In this document: in pieces, positions 11,115 through 22,193 of the stretch
Position numbering within the stretch: position 1 is the stretch's first letter
Layout of the letters: each line of letters opens with the position of its first letter
Source of the DNA: Piliocolobus tephrosceles
Taxonomy: Eukaryota; Chordata; Mammalia; Primates; Cercopithecidae
Reading direction: 5' to 3'
Assembly (NCBI RefSeq): GCF_002776525.5
Contig: NC_045443.1
Coordinates: 47,006,896 to 47,070,895 of the forward strand
DNA: 64,000 bases
The notes under the pieces: generated by a model
What the model saw: only the letters and a program-made list of their open reading frames with translations
Database searches by the model: none
What the model was told of the DNA's origin: nothing
Position numbers and translations under genes: made by a program

Positions 11115-11444
11115 TGGTTTTTTTTTTTTTCTTGTTATTGGTTTTTGTTTGTTTGTTTTTGAGACAGAGTCTTGCTCTGTTGCCCAGTGGTGTGATCTCA
11201 GCTCACTGCAACCTCCGCCTCCCGGGTTCAAGCAATTCTCATGTTTCAGCCTCCCAAGGAGCTGGGACTGCAGGCGCGCACCACCATGCTCAGCTAATTT
11301 TTGTATTTTTAGTAGAGATGGGGTTTCACCATGTTGACCAGGCTGGTCTCGAGCTCCTGACCTCGAGCTCCTGACCTCAAGTGATCCACCCACCTCAGCC
11401 TCCCAAAATGCTGTTATTACAGGTGTGAGCCACTGCACCCACCC
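11115..11444 (-). mobile_element. Alu with internal 14-bp duplication
   Basis: Target duplication TCAGTTTGGTTT on both sides. TCGAGCTCCTGACC is tandemly doubled at 11349-11376, and GCTGGAGTGCAG is deleted near 11190. Confidence 0.9.
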
Positions 11445-11499
11445 TCAGTTTGGTTTTGTCTAATATTTCTTCATGATAAGACTCACGCTTTGCTGCTGC

Positions 11500-11516
<17 letters not shown>

Positions 11517-11532
<16 letters not shown>

Positions 11533-11690
11533 TTTCTTTTTAGTCTCACTCTGTCGCCCAGGCTGGAGTGCAGTGGCATAGACTTGGCTCACTGCAGCCT
11601 TCACTGCCTGGGCTCAAGCAATCCTCCTGCCTTGGCCTCCCAAAGTGCTAGGATTACAGATGTGAGACATCCTGCCAGCTGGCTTTGCAT
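11517..11690 (-). mobile_element. Alu monomer or internally deleted Alu
   Basis: Jumps from CAATCCTCCTGCC directly to TTGGCCTCCCAAAGTGC, giving about 165 bp. This fits a FLAM/FRAM-type monomer or an internal deletion. Confidence 0.8.
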
Positions 11691-11847
11691 TTTTTTGGCA
11701 GAAGTGTTATAAAGTATATTTTTGTCCTTCTTAGCATATCATATGAGAAAACACATAGTGTCAATTTGTGCCATTATTTGATTCATGATTAAGTTGGAAC
11801 CTAACAGTTTTCTCTACTGTAGTGTTACCATTTTTTCCTTTGTAACT

Positions 11848-12111
11848 TTTTTTTTAGACAGGGTCTCGTTCTGCCCAGGCTGGAGTGAAGTGCCACAATC
11901 TCGGCTCACTGCAACTTCTGCCTCCCAGGCTCCAATAATCCTCCCACCTCAGCCTCCCAAGTAGCTGGGACTACAGGCACGTGCTACTCAGCTAATTTTT
12001 GTATTTTTAATAGAGACAGGATTTCCCTATGTTGCCTAGGCTGGTCTTGAATTCCTGGACTTCAGTCTTCCAAAGTGCTGGGATTACAGGTGTGAGCCAC
12101 CTTGCCAGACC
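11848..12111 (-). mobile_element. Old Alu
   Basis: Diverged Alu with several small deletions, third of a same-strand cluster. Confidence 0.85.
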
Positions 12112-12119
12112 TCTCCTTT

Positions 12120-12584
12120 GTAATTTAAAAGTAATCTGTGAACAAAAAGCAATCTGTGCACATGAAAAGATACTAAGCATCACTACTCGTTACGGAATGC
12201 AAACCTAAACCATAATGAGGTACCAATTCACATCCACAAATAGGGCTACAATTTAAAAGACAGACATCAACAAGTTGGCAAGGATGTGGGGAAATTGGAA
12301 CTCTCATCCATTGCTGATGGGATATAAAATGGTGCAGTACCTTCGAAAAACAACTTGGCAGTTCCTCAAAAAGTTAAACATAGGTACATATGACACAGCA
12401 ATGCTTCTCCTGGGTATACACCCAAAAGAACTGAAAACACATCCCCACAAAAATCAGGAATGTTTATAGCAGTATTACTCATATAGACAAGTGAAAACAA
12501 ATGTCCATCGATTGATGAATGGATACATAAAATGTCGTATATCCATACAATAGAATATTATTTGGCAATAAAAAGAAATAAAGT
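12120..12584 (+). mobile_element. Old L1 (L1M) 3' part 1
   Basis: ORF2-end sequence (GGATGTGGGGAAATTGGAAC, TGGGTATACACCCAAAAGAA, ATCCATACAATAGAATATTA) followed by nested Alus. Confidence 0.85.
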
Positions 12585-13190
12585 GGCCAGGCACAGTGGC
12601 TCACACCTGTAATCCCAGCACTTTGAGAGGCGGAGGTGGGTGGATTGCTTGAGTCCAGGAGTTCGAGAACAGCCTGGGTAACATGGTGAAACCCAGTCTC
12701 TACAAAAAATTAAAAATACAAAATACAAAAATTAGGCTGGGTGCAGTGGCAGATGCCTATAATCCCAGCACTCTGAGAGGCTGAGGCGGGCAGATCACTT
12801 GAGTCCAGGAGTTCAAGACCAGCCCGAACAACATGGCAAAACCCTGTCTCTACAAAAAACACAAAAATTAGCTGGTCATGGTGGTGCATGCCTGTAGTCC
12901 CAGCTACTCAAGAGGCTGAAGTGGAAGGATTGCTTGAGCTCAGGAGGTGAAGGTTGCAGTGAGCAAAGATTGTGCCACTGCACTCCAGCCTGAGTGACAG
13001 AACCAGACCCTGTCTCAAAACAAAAACAAAAACAAAAATTAGCTGGGCACAGTGGTGTGCCCAGCTAATTGTGCTCAAGAGGCTGAGGCAGGAGGATTGC
13101 TTGAGCCCAGGAGGTGGAGGTTGCAGTGAGCTGAGACTGCGCCACTGCACTCCAACCCGGGCGACAGAGTGAAACCCTATCTCCAAAAAG
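12585..13190 (+). mobile_element. Nested Alu insertion
   Basis: An outer Alu (12585-12724 and 13042-13185) is split by an inner Alu (12735-13031). The inner Alu has a perfect 10-bp target duplication ACAAAAATTA at 12725-12734 and 13032-13041, in the outer element's middle A-rich linker. Confidence 0.9.
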
Positions 13191-13535
13191 AAAACGGAAT
13201 GAACTACTAATAAATGCTACAACTTAGAGAACGCCGGAAAACATTATACTAAGTGAAAGAAGCCAGTTACGGAAGACTGTATTGTATGATTCCATTTATG
13301 TGAAGTGTTCAAAATAGGTACATTTCTAGAAACAGAAAGTAGATTTGTGGTTGCCAAGGCATAGGGGAAGGAAGGGAATAGGGACTAATACTAATGGGAG
13401 AGAGAGACAAAAACATTCTAAAATTAGATTGTGGTGATAGCTGCACAGCCCTTTGAATACACTAGGAAAACATTGAATTGCACATTTTAAGTGGTAAGTT
13501 ATACAGTATTTGGATTATATCTCAATAAAGCTGTT
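13190..13535 (+). mobile_element. Old L1 (L1M) 3' part 2
   Basis: Continues the L1M: AAGTGAAAGAAGCCAGTTACGG, GTATGATTCCATTTATGTGA, GGGACTAATACTAATGGG, and the 3' UTR with TTATATCTCAATAAAGCTG. Confidence 0.85.
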
Positions 13536-13548
13536 TAAACACAAAGAA

Positions 13549-13862
13549 AGGCCGGGCACGGTGGCTCACACCTGTAATCCCAACACTTTGGGAGGCCGAG
13601 GCAAGTGGATCACCTGAGGTCAGGAGTTTGATACCAGCCTAACCATCATCGTGAAATCTCATCTCTACTAAAAACACAAAAATTAACTGGGCTTGGTGGC
13701 GGATGCCTGTAGTCCCAGCTATTCGGGAGGCTGAGATGGGAGAATTGCTTGAACCCGGGAGGTGGAGGTTGCAGTGAGCTGAGGTTGTGCCAGGGCACTC
13801 CAGCCTGGGCAACAGAGTGAGACTGAGTCTCAAAAAAACAAAAATAAAAACAAAAAACATGC
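13549..13862 (+). mobile_element. Alu
   Basis: Full-length, target duplication ACACAAAGAAA at 13539-13549 and 13863-13873. 13875-14190 is AT-rich with nothing recognised. Confidence 0.92.
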
Positions 13863-14196
13863 ACACAAAGAAAAAATTCTGTGTGGAGGTAAGTTTAAAC
13901 TATATCAATATTCCGTTTCCTATCAAACTTGCACCTAAAAGTTTTAGCATTCACTGATGATTCTTGACTGAATCATTACTGTATTGCAAAATGGTGATTT
14001 TTCTATCATTGCTTCTTCGTTTACTAGTTGGCATTTTACTATAAGGAAGAGCCATCAAATATATTTTTAAAAATAAAAAATAGGATTATACTCAACATTA
14101 ATGCTTCATAATTTGCTAATTTAATATTACTCGGTTCTGTGATTCTGTATGTAAATATTTACCAATGTCATCATTTTTAGTGGTTGCTAAGTTTCT

Positions 14197-14487
14197 TGTT
14201 TTTTGAGATAGGGTCTTGCTCTGTCACCCAGGCTGGAGTGCAATGGCGTGATTTCAGCTCACTGCAACCTCTGCCTCCTGAGTTCAAGCGATTCTCCTGC
14301 CTCAGCCTCCTGAATAGCTGGGATTACGGGCATGTGCCACGAAGCCTGCATAATTTTTGTATTTTTTAGTAGAGACAGGGTCTCGCCATGTTGGCCAGGC
14401 TGGTCTCAAACTCCTGACCTCAGGTGATCCTCCTGTCTCAGCTTCTGAAAGTGCTGGGATTACAGGCGTGAGCCACTGCGCCTGGAC
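14197..14487 (-). mobile_element. Alu
   Basis: Full-length Alu just upstream of the RPL35A pseudogene. Confidence 0.9.
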
Positions 14488-14620
14488 TCTATGAATCTTA
14501 CTGGAGGATTATTCCTTTAGACAAAAATCACACTGATAAGTCTCTTTAAGATAAGACCTTCTCTATCTTGGGTACCCCATGAGGCTGTGGAGGAATAATA
14601 TCCTTAAGATCCTTAGAAGG

Positions 14621-15064
14621 TCTTTCTCTTCCTGCCATCTTGGATCCTGTGGAGGCCTGCTGGGAATAGGACTTCTAAAAGGAAATATGTCCGGAAGGCT
14701 GTGGTCCAAGGCCATTTTTGCTGGCTATAAGCGGAGTCTCTGGAACCAAAGGGAGCACACAGCAGTTCTTCTTAAAATTGAAGGTGATTTATGCCTGAGA
14801 TGAAACAGAATTCTATTTGGGCAAGAGATGTGCTTCTGTATACAAAGCAAAGGACACCACAGTGATTCCTGGTGGCAAACCAAACAAAACCAGAGTAATC
14901 TGGGGAAACGTAACTCGGGCCTATGGAAACAGTGGCAAGGTTCATGCCCAATTCCAAAGCAATCTTCCTGCTAAGCCCACTGGACACAGAATCTGAGTGA
15001 TGCTGTACCCCTCAAGGGTTTAAACTGATGAAAAGTCAATAAATAAAAGTGGATTTGTGGGGGG
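14621..15064 (+). pseudogene. RPL35A: Processed pseudogene of ribosomal protein L35a
   Basis: An intronless copy of RPL35A mRNA. It begins in the 5' UTR (CTTCCTGCCATCTTGG...), starts MSGRLWSKAIFAGYKR at 14687, and ends at a TAA (15021-15023) followed by AATAAATAAAAG. It is broken: one extra base after the KIEG codons shifts the frame, so the first frame stops at LCLR, and a CGA-to-TGA change near the C-terminus adds a second stop. It is flanked by a perfect 14-bp target-site duplication AAGATCCTTAGAAG at 14606-14619 and 15066-15079, the signature of L1-mediated retroposition. The poly-A tail has decayed to a G-rich and A-rich stub. It lies in the intergenic region between FAIM2 and BCDIN3D. 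No function is expected. Confidence 0.93.
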
Positions 15065-15734
15065 AAAGATCCTTAGAAGTCCTACTGTTTAACAGAGTAG
15101 GTCTGCAACAAATGCCTGTAGGATCCTTAGGACTACTTCTGCCTATCTGAAGGATGCTGAGGCACCCACTTAGGTCTTTCTGATGCTCAATGACTCTACT
15201 TTTACAGTCCCAGCTTTGGCTTCATCTTTGCGTAGAACACACATCTGTGTGTTCCTGACAGTGCTCTGGAGTTGATCTTTGCCCCGAGGCTTTTTTATCA
15301 CTTTGACAATTCTTTCCTGGCTGGAAAGATTATCCTGGGCTTTTTATATCTCCTCCAAATTCTGCCTAAAAAACAGAATAATCCTTTCTTTAGCTTTTCT
15401 CTCACTATCTGTATCTTAGGATGCAAGGCTCAAAAAAGTCAAACGTAACTTCCAACACTCTGCCTGAAAATCCTAGCCAGAGTCATCAGTTAATTAGACC
15501 GTTTTTATTTTTCACATTAGTACAGATGAAAGTTTCAGTCAACTGTCCACCACTATATCAGAGTCTCTGTTCCTCCAGATTCCAATAGTGTTTCCCTCAA
15601 CTTTCCCTTGAGCCTTCGCCTGCAGTCTCCTCAAGGCCCTGCCAGCTTTCCCGCGCAGTCTCACTGAGGCTGTCAGGCGCCTCCCACACATGTTAGGTTC
15701 TGCTATGGCAGTGCCTCGCTTCCAGGTACCAAAT

Positions 15735-16090
15735 CCTGTCCCAGGTGTCTGTTGCTGCACAGCAAATGACTTCAAGCTTAGTGGCATAAAACTACAACTA
15801 TTTTATTATTCTCATGGGTTCTGTGGATTAGGAATTCGGATAGGGCATGGAAGAGATGGATTTTCAATGCTCCATGAGGTCTTGGACCTCAACCAGGAAG
15901 ACTCGGTGCACAGGAGCTGGAACAGCTGAAGTTGGAGAATCCACTTCCAAGATGGTTCTTCCTGCCTATAGCTGCCAGCCTGGCGGGCGTGGCTGGGAGG
16001 CTGGCTCAGCTGGTCTCTTGGCTGGAGCACTACACATGGCCTCTCTGGCATGGCGGCCTCGGGAAATTGGACTTCTTACATAGTGGCTCG
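15735..16090 (+). repeat. Probable interspersed repeat, family unassigned
   Basis: GTCTGTTGCTGCACAGCAAA followed by CTTAGTGGCATAAAAC recalls a common ancient repeat class, but I cannot name it with confidence. 15080-15730 shows nothing recognised. Confidence 0.4.
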
Positions 16091-16248
16091 GGAGAAAAAG
16101 AAGGCAACAGAGGGGTACAGCAGTGATGCAGGGCAGGCAAGGCTGACTCCTTTTGGCAGGGTTTTCCCAGGTAAAGCAAGCAGAGAGTGTGGAGAGGAGT
16201 GGAGGATGAGAAGCTGGGAAGAAAGCATCTTAGCCATCTATGCATGCA

Positions 16249-16272
16249 CACTCACACACACACACACACACA
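16249..16272. repeat. CA microsatellite
   Basis: About a dozen CA units. Confidence 0.9.
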
Positions 16273-16477
16273 CAATCTGTGAGGGCAAACAGGTTTGCTG
16301 GGAGTAGCCAGACTCGAGTAAAGACAGATGGTGTAAGTGAGCTGGATGAGGTTGCTCAGCTCTGGAATTTCTCCAGTCTCACTGGAGGCTGGGTATTGTA
16401 TGTGAAGACTCTCCCATGAGTGGGGCATACATACAGAGGCCACCACGGGGCAGTAGCAGCCAGAAGAGAATGAATGG

Positions 16478-16940
16478 TGTAAAGGGTTGAATAGTGGCCC
16501 CCTCAAGAGAGAGGTGTCCAAGTTCTAAACCCCTGTAGCTGTGAATGTGACCTTTTTGGAAATAGGATCTTTTTCCAAATAAAGATCTTAAGAAGAGATC
16601 ATCTTAGATTAATGGTGAGCCTTAAATCCAGAGACAGGTATCCTTCTAGGAGGAAGGAGAGGGAATTTCAAGACACAGAGACACAGAGGAGAAGGCCATG
16701 TGAAGATGGAGGCAAAGACTGGAGGCGCCACTGCCAAGCAACACTGCAGATCGCCTGCAGCTGCCAGAGGCTTGGAGAGAGCTTGCCACAGGCCCTCCCT
16801 CAGAGCCTCCAGCAGGAACCCACCCTGCTGACACCTTGATTTCAGGTTTCCAGCCTGCACAACTGTGGTGGAATGAATCACTGTTGTTTTGAGCCACCCA
16901 GTTTGTTGCAATTTGTATGGCAGTCCTAGGAAAGCTAACA
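16478..16940 (+). mobile_element. Solo LTR of the MaLR (MLT1) type
   Basis: 463 bp from TG to CA. Diagnostic segments in order: GGTTGAATAGTGGCCCCC, AAATAGGATC, GAGAAGGCCATGTGAAGATGG, CACCTTGATTTCAGG, TTCCAGCCTGCACAACTGTG and TTTTGAGCCACCCAGTTTG. No internal region or second LTR is recognisable. Non-coding. Confidence 0.82.
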
Positions 16941-17544
16941 CGCAGTCCAGGTAGGAATGGGTGGTGAGGCAGAAGGGATCTGGAGGCAGGGGGTGGCAAG
17001 GGGGCCCAGTGTGTACCCCAACCTAGACCACCCAGCCCTAGCTTGACTAGCTAGGGCCCTTCCGTCACACCGGCCCCTGCCCCTCAATGTTTTGCACACT
17101 TTGAGGCCTGATCCAGGGATTTTCCCTTTCCCTGGTGCCACGGCTCAGCACTGCTTCCCCCTCAGGGCTTCTTACATAGTGGGCTTCTTACATCTTCTCA
17201 GGACCCACGACTGCACGGTCTTGAGCCGCGGTGCCTGGTTTCTCTCTTGGACCACCGTTGGTATCTTCTCCCTCCCCTATCTCTCACCGTCTGCGGAAGT
17301 GCTTTGTATACAGTGAGTGCTTAATAAAAGTCACTTTTCTCTCCTCAGAGTCCCCTAACTCTTGCCCCAGCCACTTTCCCTGCTCCAACTGAATTTGTGC
17401 CCTAACCTTGTCAGAGACAAGGATAACGTCCCCATGGCTCCAGTGTGATGGCGTTCCCTCCCCTCCCACACAGCACCCTGGCCCCATGTTCCCCACAGGA
17501 GCTTGTGGGGTGATCATTAGCCCATGTGCCTCCTGACCCCACTC

Positions 17545-17640
17545 CCAGTCACTGATTTGTGTGTAAACTTGGACAAGTCGCTGCACCCTCTGCTCCTTAG
17601 TTTCCTCTCAGGTAAAATAAGAGGGTTGGAGGAGACACAT
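17545..17640 (+). repeat. MIR fragment
   Basis: Decayed MIR core with AACTTGGACAAGTCGCTGCA and TTAGTTTCCTC. 16945-17540 shows nothing recognised. Confidence 0.5.
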
Positions 17641-17727
17641 TCACCCATGCATTCTTCCACTCGCTGTTGTTTACTAAGACTGTGCGCCATAACTCTGCCT
17701 TCAAGGAGCTCTGGTTCTGTAGGGTTT

Positions 17728-18030
17728 TTGTTTTGTTTTGTTTTTTTGAGATGGAGTCTCGCTCTGTCACCCAGGCTGGAGTGAAGTGGTGCGATCTCCG
17801 CTCACGGCAACCTCTGCCTCCCGGGTTCAAGGGATTCTCCTGTCTCAGCCTCCTGAGTAGCTGGGATTACAGGTGTTCGCCACCACGCCTGGCTAATTTT
17901 TGTGTTTTTAGTACAGACGGGGTTTCACCATGTTGGCCAAGCTGGTCTCGAACTCCTGATCCTCAGGTGATCCATCCACTTCAGCTGCCTAAAGTGCTGG
18001 GATTACAGGCCTGAGCCACTGTGCCCAGCC
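17728..18030 (-). mobile_element. Alu
   Basis: Full-length Alu, the last before the FAIM2 3' UTR. Confidence 0.9.
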
Positions 18031-18451
18031 AAGGTTCTGCGGTTTTAAAGCTGCCACTTTGGAGAACCTGTCCAGGTGCAATGCAGGCATTCCTTCCTTC
18101 TGTGTACCCTTTAGGAAGCAGATTTTGGCTCAAAATAAGAAAGACCTTTCTACCAGAAAGGCCCATAAACGGACAGGCTTCCACAGAAAGGGGTGAGCCC
18201 CTGGTCCGGAGGAGTCTCTGGGATTGCCTCCAACTCTGGGATCCTGAGCGCCTCCGTAAAAGGTTTATTGAGCAGGAGAACCAATTTAACTCTGTTCCCA
18301 TGAAAATAAACGTGGAGATTTACTTCAAATTCAGCAGCTCTGGTGAGAAGGCTCTCACACAGGTCCAGGTTAGACCCACACAGACTCCACGATCCTCTAA
18401 GGCAACTAGCACACAGCAGACGAAGGAAACGATTCAGGTGTCAGAATTGCT

Positions 18452-18457
18452 TTTATT
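18452..18457 (-). terminator. FAIM2: Polyadenylation signal for FAIM2
   Basis: The minus strand reads AATAAA within an A-rich run. A GU-rich stretch (GTCTGCTGTGTGC, about 18410-18422) lies some 30-45 bases downstream on the minus strand, as expected for a cleavage site near 18430-18440. Confidence 0.72.
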
Positions 18458-20588
18458 TTTATCTCCAGTCAGTCACAGACCCCAGGAAGGTGAGGCCAGG
18501 GAAGGGAACAGGCACGGACACTGGGGAACTTGCAGGAGCTGAGGCCAGTGGACAACAGGAGTGTCTGGGGTATGGCAGCCGGGCTGCGTCCCTGGAGCTG
18601 TCTGCTGTCAGGGACTCAGGAGAATGGCTTAGGGAGGGCTCGGGAGGGGGTACACTGTGTCCAAGAGATGCAACCATCGTTCGGCAAAAGTGAACAGTGG
18701 TGGCTGATGAGCAGATAGGTCTAGGGGGGTCTGAGGAGAGCTGGGGGCCAGATCCTGCCCCCAACCTCCAGCCACATGGGCCCTCCCTGACTCTCCCAAA
18801 CCAGGCCCTGCGTTTCCTCAAACAGCCACCGGAGGGCAGCAAAGTGCTTGTGCAAAATTCCAACTCTCCCAGGAGAGCAGCCAGGACACCTGGGACTTGG
18901 CCTCAGGTGGGCCAGGGAGGGAGGCACGAAGCCTGTTGGAAAATGGGTGTCTGTCCCATCCTGACTCCCTCGGAAGGAAGAGTAGGGAATGGAAGAACTA
19001 AGATTCCGGAGCTTCCCCAGGTGATACAGAAGGAGCCATGCGTGTGCCCAGGAATGAGTCCCAGACTCGCATGTGCCTCCCTGGCCCCCATCTGCAGCTG
19101 CCAGGAGAGGACTTCACGGGGGAGACCCCTCACCCCGCATTCCAGACGGTCAGATTCCTAGCTGCCTCCAGCTTTACAAAATCCAGCCCACCCCTTCCTG
19201 GGCCCAGCCCCACCCAGTCCAAAAATGTGAGGGGCCTTCAGGCTCCCTTCCTCCTTTACAGCTTGCAACACCTGCTCAGCTGCGGTTTCCTTAATCCTGC
19301 ATTCCTGTTTCCCCACCCTTCCTCCTTCTGACGCCTCTCCTGGTGTTTCAGGGATCCTCACTGCCTGGATTGGAGATGGAACACATAGTCTTTGGCCCTG
19401 ACCCTGCTGCCGACACTGTGGTACCCGGGACCCCCCACTCAGGACCCAGAGTAGGAGGCTGCAGCATCTTCTGCCTGGCCTCCCCAGCTCTGCAAAGAAG
19501 CCATTTCTCAAATGGCTGTGATGCGTGTGTGATATTGTTTATAGCCGAGGGCCTGTCCCTCCTCCCCCAAGCTTTTGGCACTCAGCCTTGAATAAGCTTT
19601 TAAATCCCCAGTTTTTCTACAATAACTTATCCCAGAGAACTTGGGACAAGTAGATTCTAGGAAGCATGACCAAGGCTGTCTGACAGTGGCAGGAGAGTGG
19701 GGTGCTGGGGCTAACCCCTCTGGAACTGAGGCCAGAGATGAGGAGAGGAAACTGAGTGGCTTGGAGGAGAGGAGGTGGAGGAGGGTGGGAACGGGGCGAG
19801 GAAGTCAGTGGAGAGAAGTGTTCTGGTGCCTCTCCCGCCCTATCCGGGCTATGAACTTCCACGTGGCAGATAGAAAAACTGAATCTCAGACAGCAAGAAA
19901 CCCTCACCTAACACCAGGAGCCCGCTGGCGGTGAGGTTAGGAACCAGAAACCAGAACTCTTGCCTCCCAGTTCATGTCTGGAGGATAAAAACCTCAGAGT
20001 GCAAAACCTGGCAAGGGGTTTCAGGAGAGACGGGAGGCCGGGTGGCACTGAGGACAAGAAATCCCCAGGACATCAGGGCCTGACTACCCACCTCTCTGTG
20101 CCCTCATGTGGTCTCATTCCAGCCCCCATCCAGGCCCATGGGCAAGAGTGATACCCCGTTTGCGTGAGACAGCTGTGGGTCTGAACCCCAGGCCCACCAC
20201 TCGCTAGCCATATGACCTGGGACTTATTACTGAGCCTTTCTGAGCACCTCGGCTTTTCCCTCTGTGACGGACGTGAGCAGAGTGCTGTCTCTGGAGGATC
20301 ACTGCAGTGGATTAATTTAGACCAGCACACAGTGGGCATCTCACCCGTGCCCCCAGTGCCTTTGCTGCACACACACCACCCGCCAGTTCTTGGCTCCTTT
20401 TCTCTTCAAATATCCAAGATGGAACAAAACTTCAAATGCTTCTGCAATATTTCTTGAAAGCTGGGGGTAGGAAGGGTGGGGAGGGATGGGGTTGAGAAGG
20501 AACAGCACACCTCGTTACCCTTCCCAGGGCAGATGGAGCTCCCAGCACAGGGGAGAGAGAAGAGGAGGAGGGCGAAGCCAAGGAGCTT

Positions 20589-20630
20589 CACTCAGAGCTT
20601 TCCTGTCTCCACTCAGAGCTTTCCTGTCTC
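20589..20630. repeat. 21-bp perfect tandem duplication
   Basis: CACTCAGAGCTTTCCTGTCTC is present twice in direct tandem within the inferred FAIM2 3' UTR. Confidence 0.95.
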
Positions 20631-22043
20631 CACACAGTAACTTTCCACTGGCCCTGAGCTGGCCACTGCACATGCTGGCTGCACGCTCCCCCAGTGTGGC
20701 CTCCTGGTTCCCTCCCCACAGGCGCCCCCCTGGGGGTTGGAAGGCTGACGCACACCCTGCCTGAGATCCCAGCCGCCTGGAAGCTGATAAGCAGCCCTGG
20801 CCTCATTACATGGGACCAGCTGGAGGGACTGGCCCTGGCTGTTAGCATCAGCTGGATGGCTTCCAAATTGGAGAGATGCAGAGATAAGTTGGTGGGGGGG
20901 GCACGTAGGGACTCTGGGCTGAGTGAGCGGCCAGTGAAGCTAGAAGGGATGTGGACTCTGCCAACTACGAAGGCCTCAGGAGGCCTGGCTGGGGACAAGC
21001 CAGCAAACAGCAGCTGACGGGAAGGGTTTAGGAAATAAGAGGTGCAGAAGGGACTCCCACACAGCCTCGGGTTAGGGCTGGGACAGAGCAGGGACTCCTT
21101 CCAGATGGGGCTGGCCTGGCAGCTAGAATGATTGCCTCCTCCCCCAGAACATCCAGCCGGAGGGCCTAAGCACACCTCACTCAGCCTCAGGCCTGTGGCA
21201 GTAGCCTGGTGGGTGGAGAGAAGCGAGTGAGAGGATGTGGATCTCGGTTCTGCAACCCCAAATGCCTCCCAGGTGGACACGGGTCTGGGTGGATTGGCTC
21301 CCTGGCTCCCACTTCCCTGGGAGCCCCAGGACAGGCCCTCACTGAGGAGCAGGGTCCCCTGCTCTCACCTCCTGCCCCAACAGTGCTCTGGCATGACCCG
21401 GGAGGGCCATTCACAGCGAGCAGCAAACAGCACAGGCTTCATGGCCCTTGGCCTCGGGGTCCAAATCCCTAGAACAAGCTGCTGGTCCCAGAATCAAGAG
21501 AAGATGGGCAGCCTGGGACAGCCATCCTGCCCACCCACTCCACCTACCCAGCTATGTCCCCCACCCCCTTTCTTACAAAGTGCCAATACCTGTCCTGCAC
21601 GAGAAAGACAGGAGGACACAGACTGGACGCAGGACAGTGTGCCCCAAGGCCACATGGTTGTGCAGCCCTAGGAGGAATTGTGGTGGGGGGTCAGGGCTCC
21701 CCTGGGCTTCCTGGGTCTCACTCCCGCATTTGGAATCCTGCTAGGCTTCTCCCCCTTGTCCCTTGGGCCCTCAAACCCAGAGGAGCCTTCAGCCTTGACC
21801 GTCCCAGTTTGGAAGATGTAACGGGGGGAACGGGGCGGCACAGGGACTGACATGGCCTCGGTTCCTCAGGGTCCCCGTGGCGTATGTACAAGCGGCAGAG
21901 GGCTGGGCTGGGCTGGGGTAGACAGTGGCCTGGCCACAGCCTGGGTTGGCAGCTAGTTTTATATCTGGTCTTGTAGCACAGGGGAGGGACAGGGAACCAA
22001 GACGGGTGCATTCTCTGGAGGACGGTGGGGTGGGGAGGGCTTC

Positions 22044-22193
22044 TCATTCCCGGTTAGTGCCAAAAAGCTGCAGGAAGAAGGTGAAGATGTAGATGATGTC
22101 TAGGTAAATGTTGAGGGCTCCAAAAATATACTCCTCAGGGCTCAGCGAGTGGCGTCGGTTACCCATCAGCAACTGGGTGTCAAGTGCCAGGAA
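22044..22193 (-). CDS. FAIM2: FAIM2 exon 12, coding part (residues 268-316 and stop)
   Basis: This terminal exon begins FLALDTQLLMGN, contains Asp272 and Asp299, spans helix 7 (IYLDIIYIFTFFLQLF) and ends GTNRE before TGA at 22046-22044. The acceptor is CCCAG. It lies 15.2 kb from exon 11 across the largest intron. Confidence 0.96.
   Translation of the reverse strand, partial: FLALDTQLLMGNRRHSLSPEEYIFGALNIYLDIIYIFTFFLQLFGTNRE

Larger units (their letters stand above)
18435..22043 (-). other. FAIM2: FAIM2 3' UTR (inferred extent)
   Basis: From the stop codon down to a good polyadenylation signal lie about 3.6 kb of GC-rich sequence with no Alu, in contrast to flanking DNA where Alus occur every kilobase or so. 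That exclusion is what a transcribed 3' UTR would show. It contains a 21-bp perfect tandem duplication (20589-20630) and a MIR remnant (about 20160-20285). The extent is inference from the signal and from repeat exclusion. Confidence 0.7.

Noticed and set aside
20588..21280. 230-codon open frame on the minus strand in the FAIM2 3' UTR region
   Set aside because: It is a GC-rich chance frame downstream of the FAIM2 stop, with no recognisable domain, and overlaps the 21-bp duplication (WRQESSE twice at its end).
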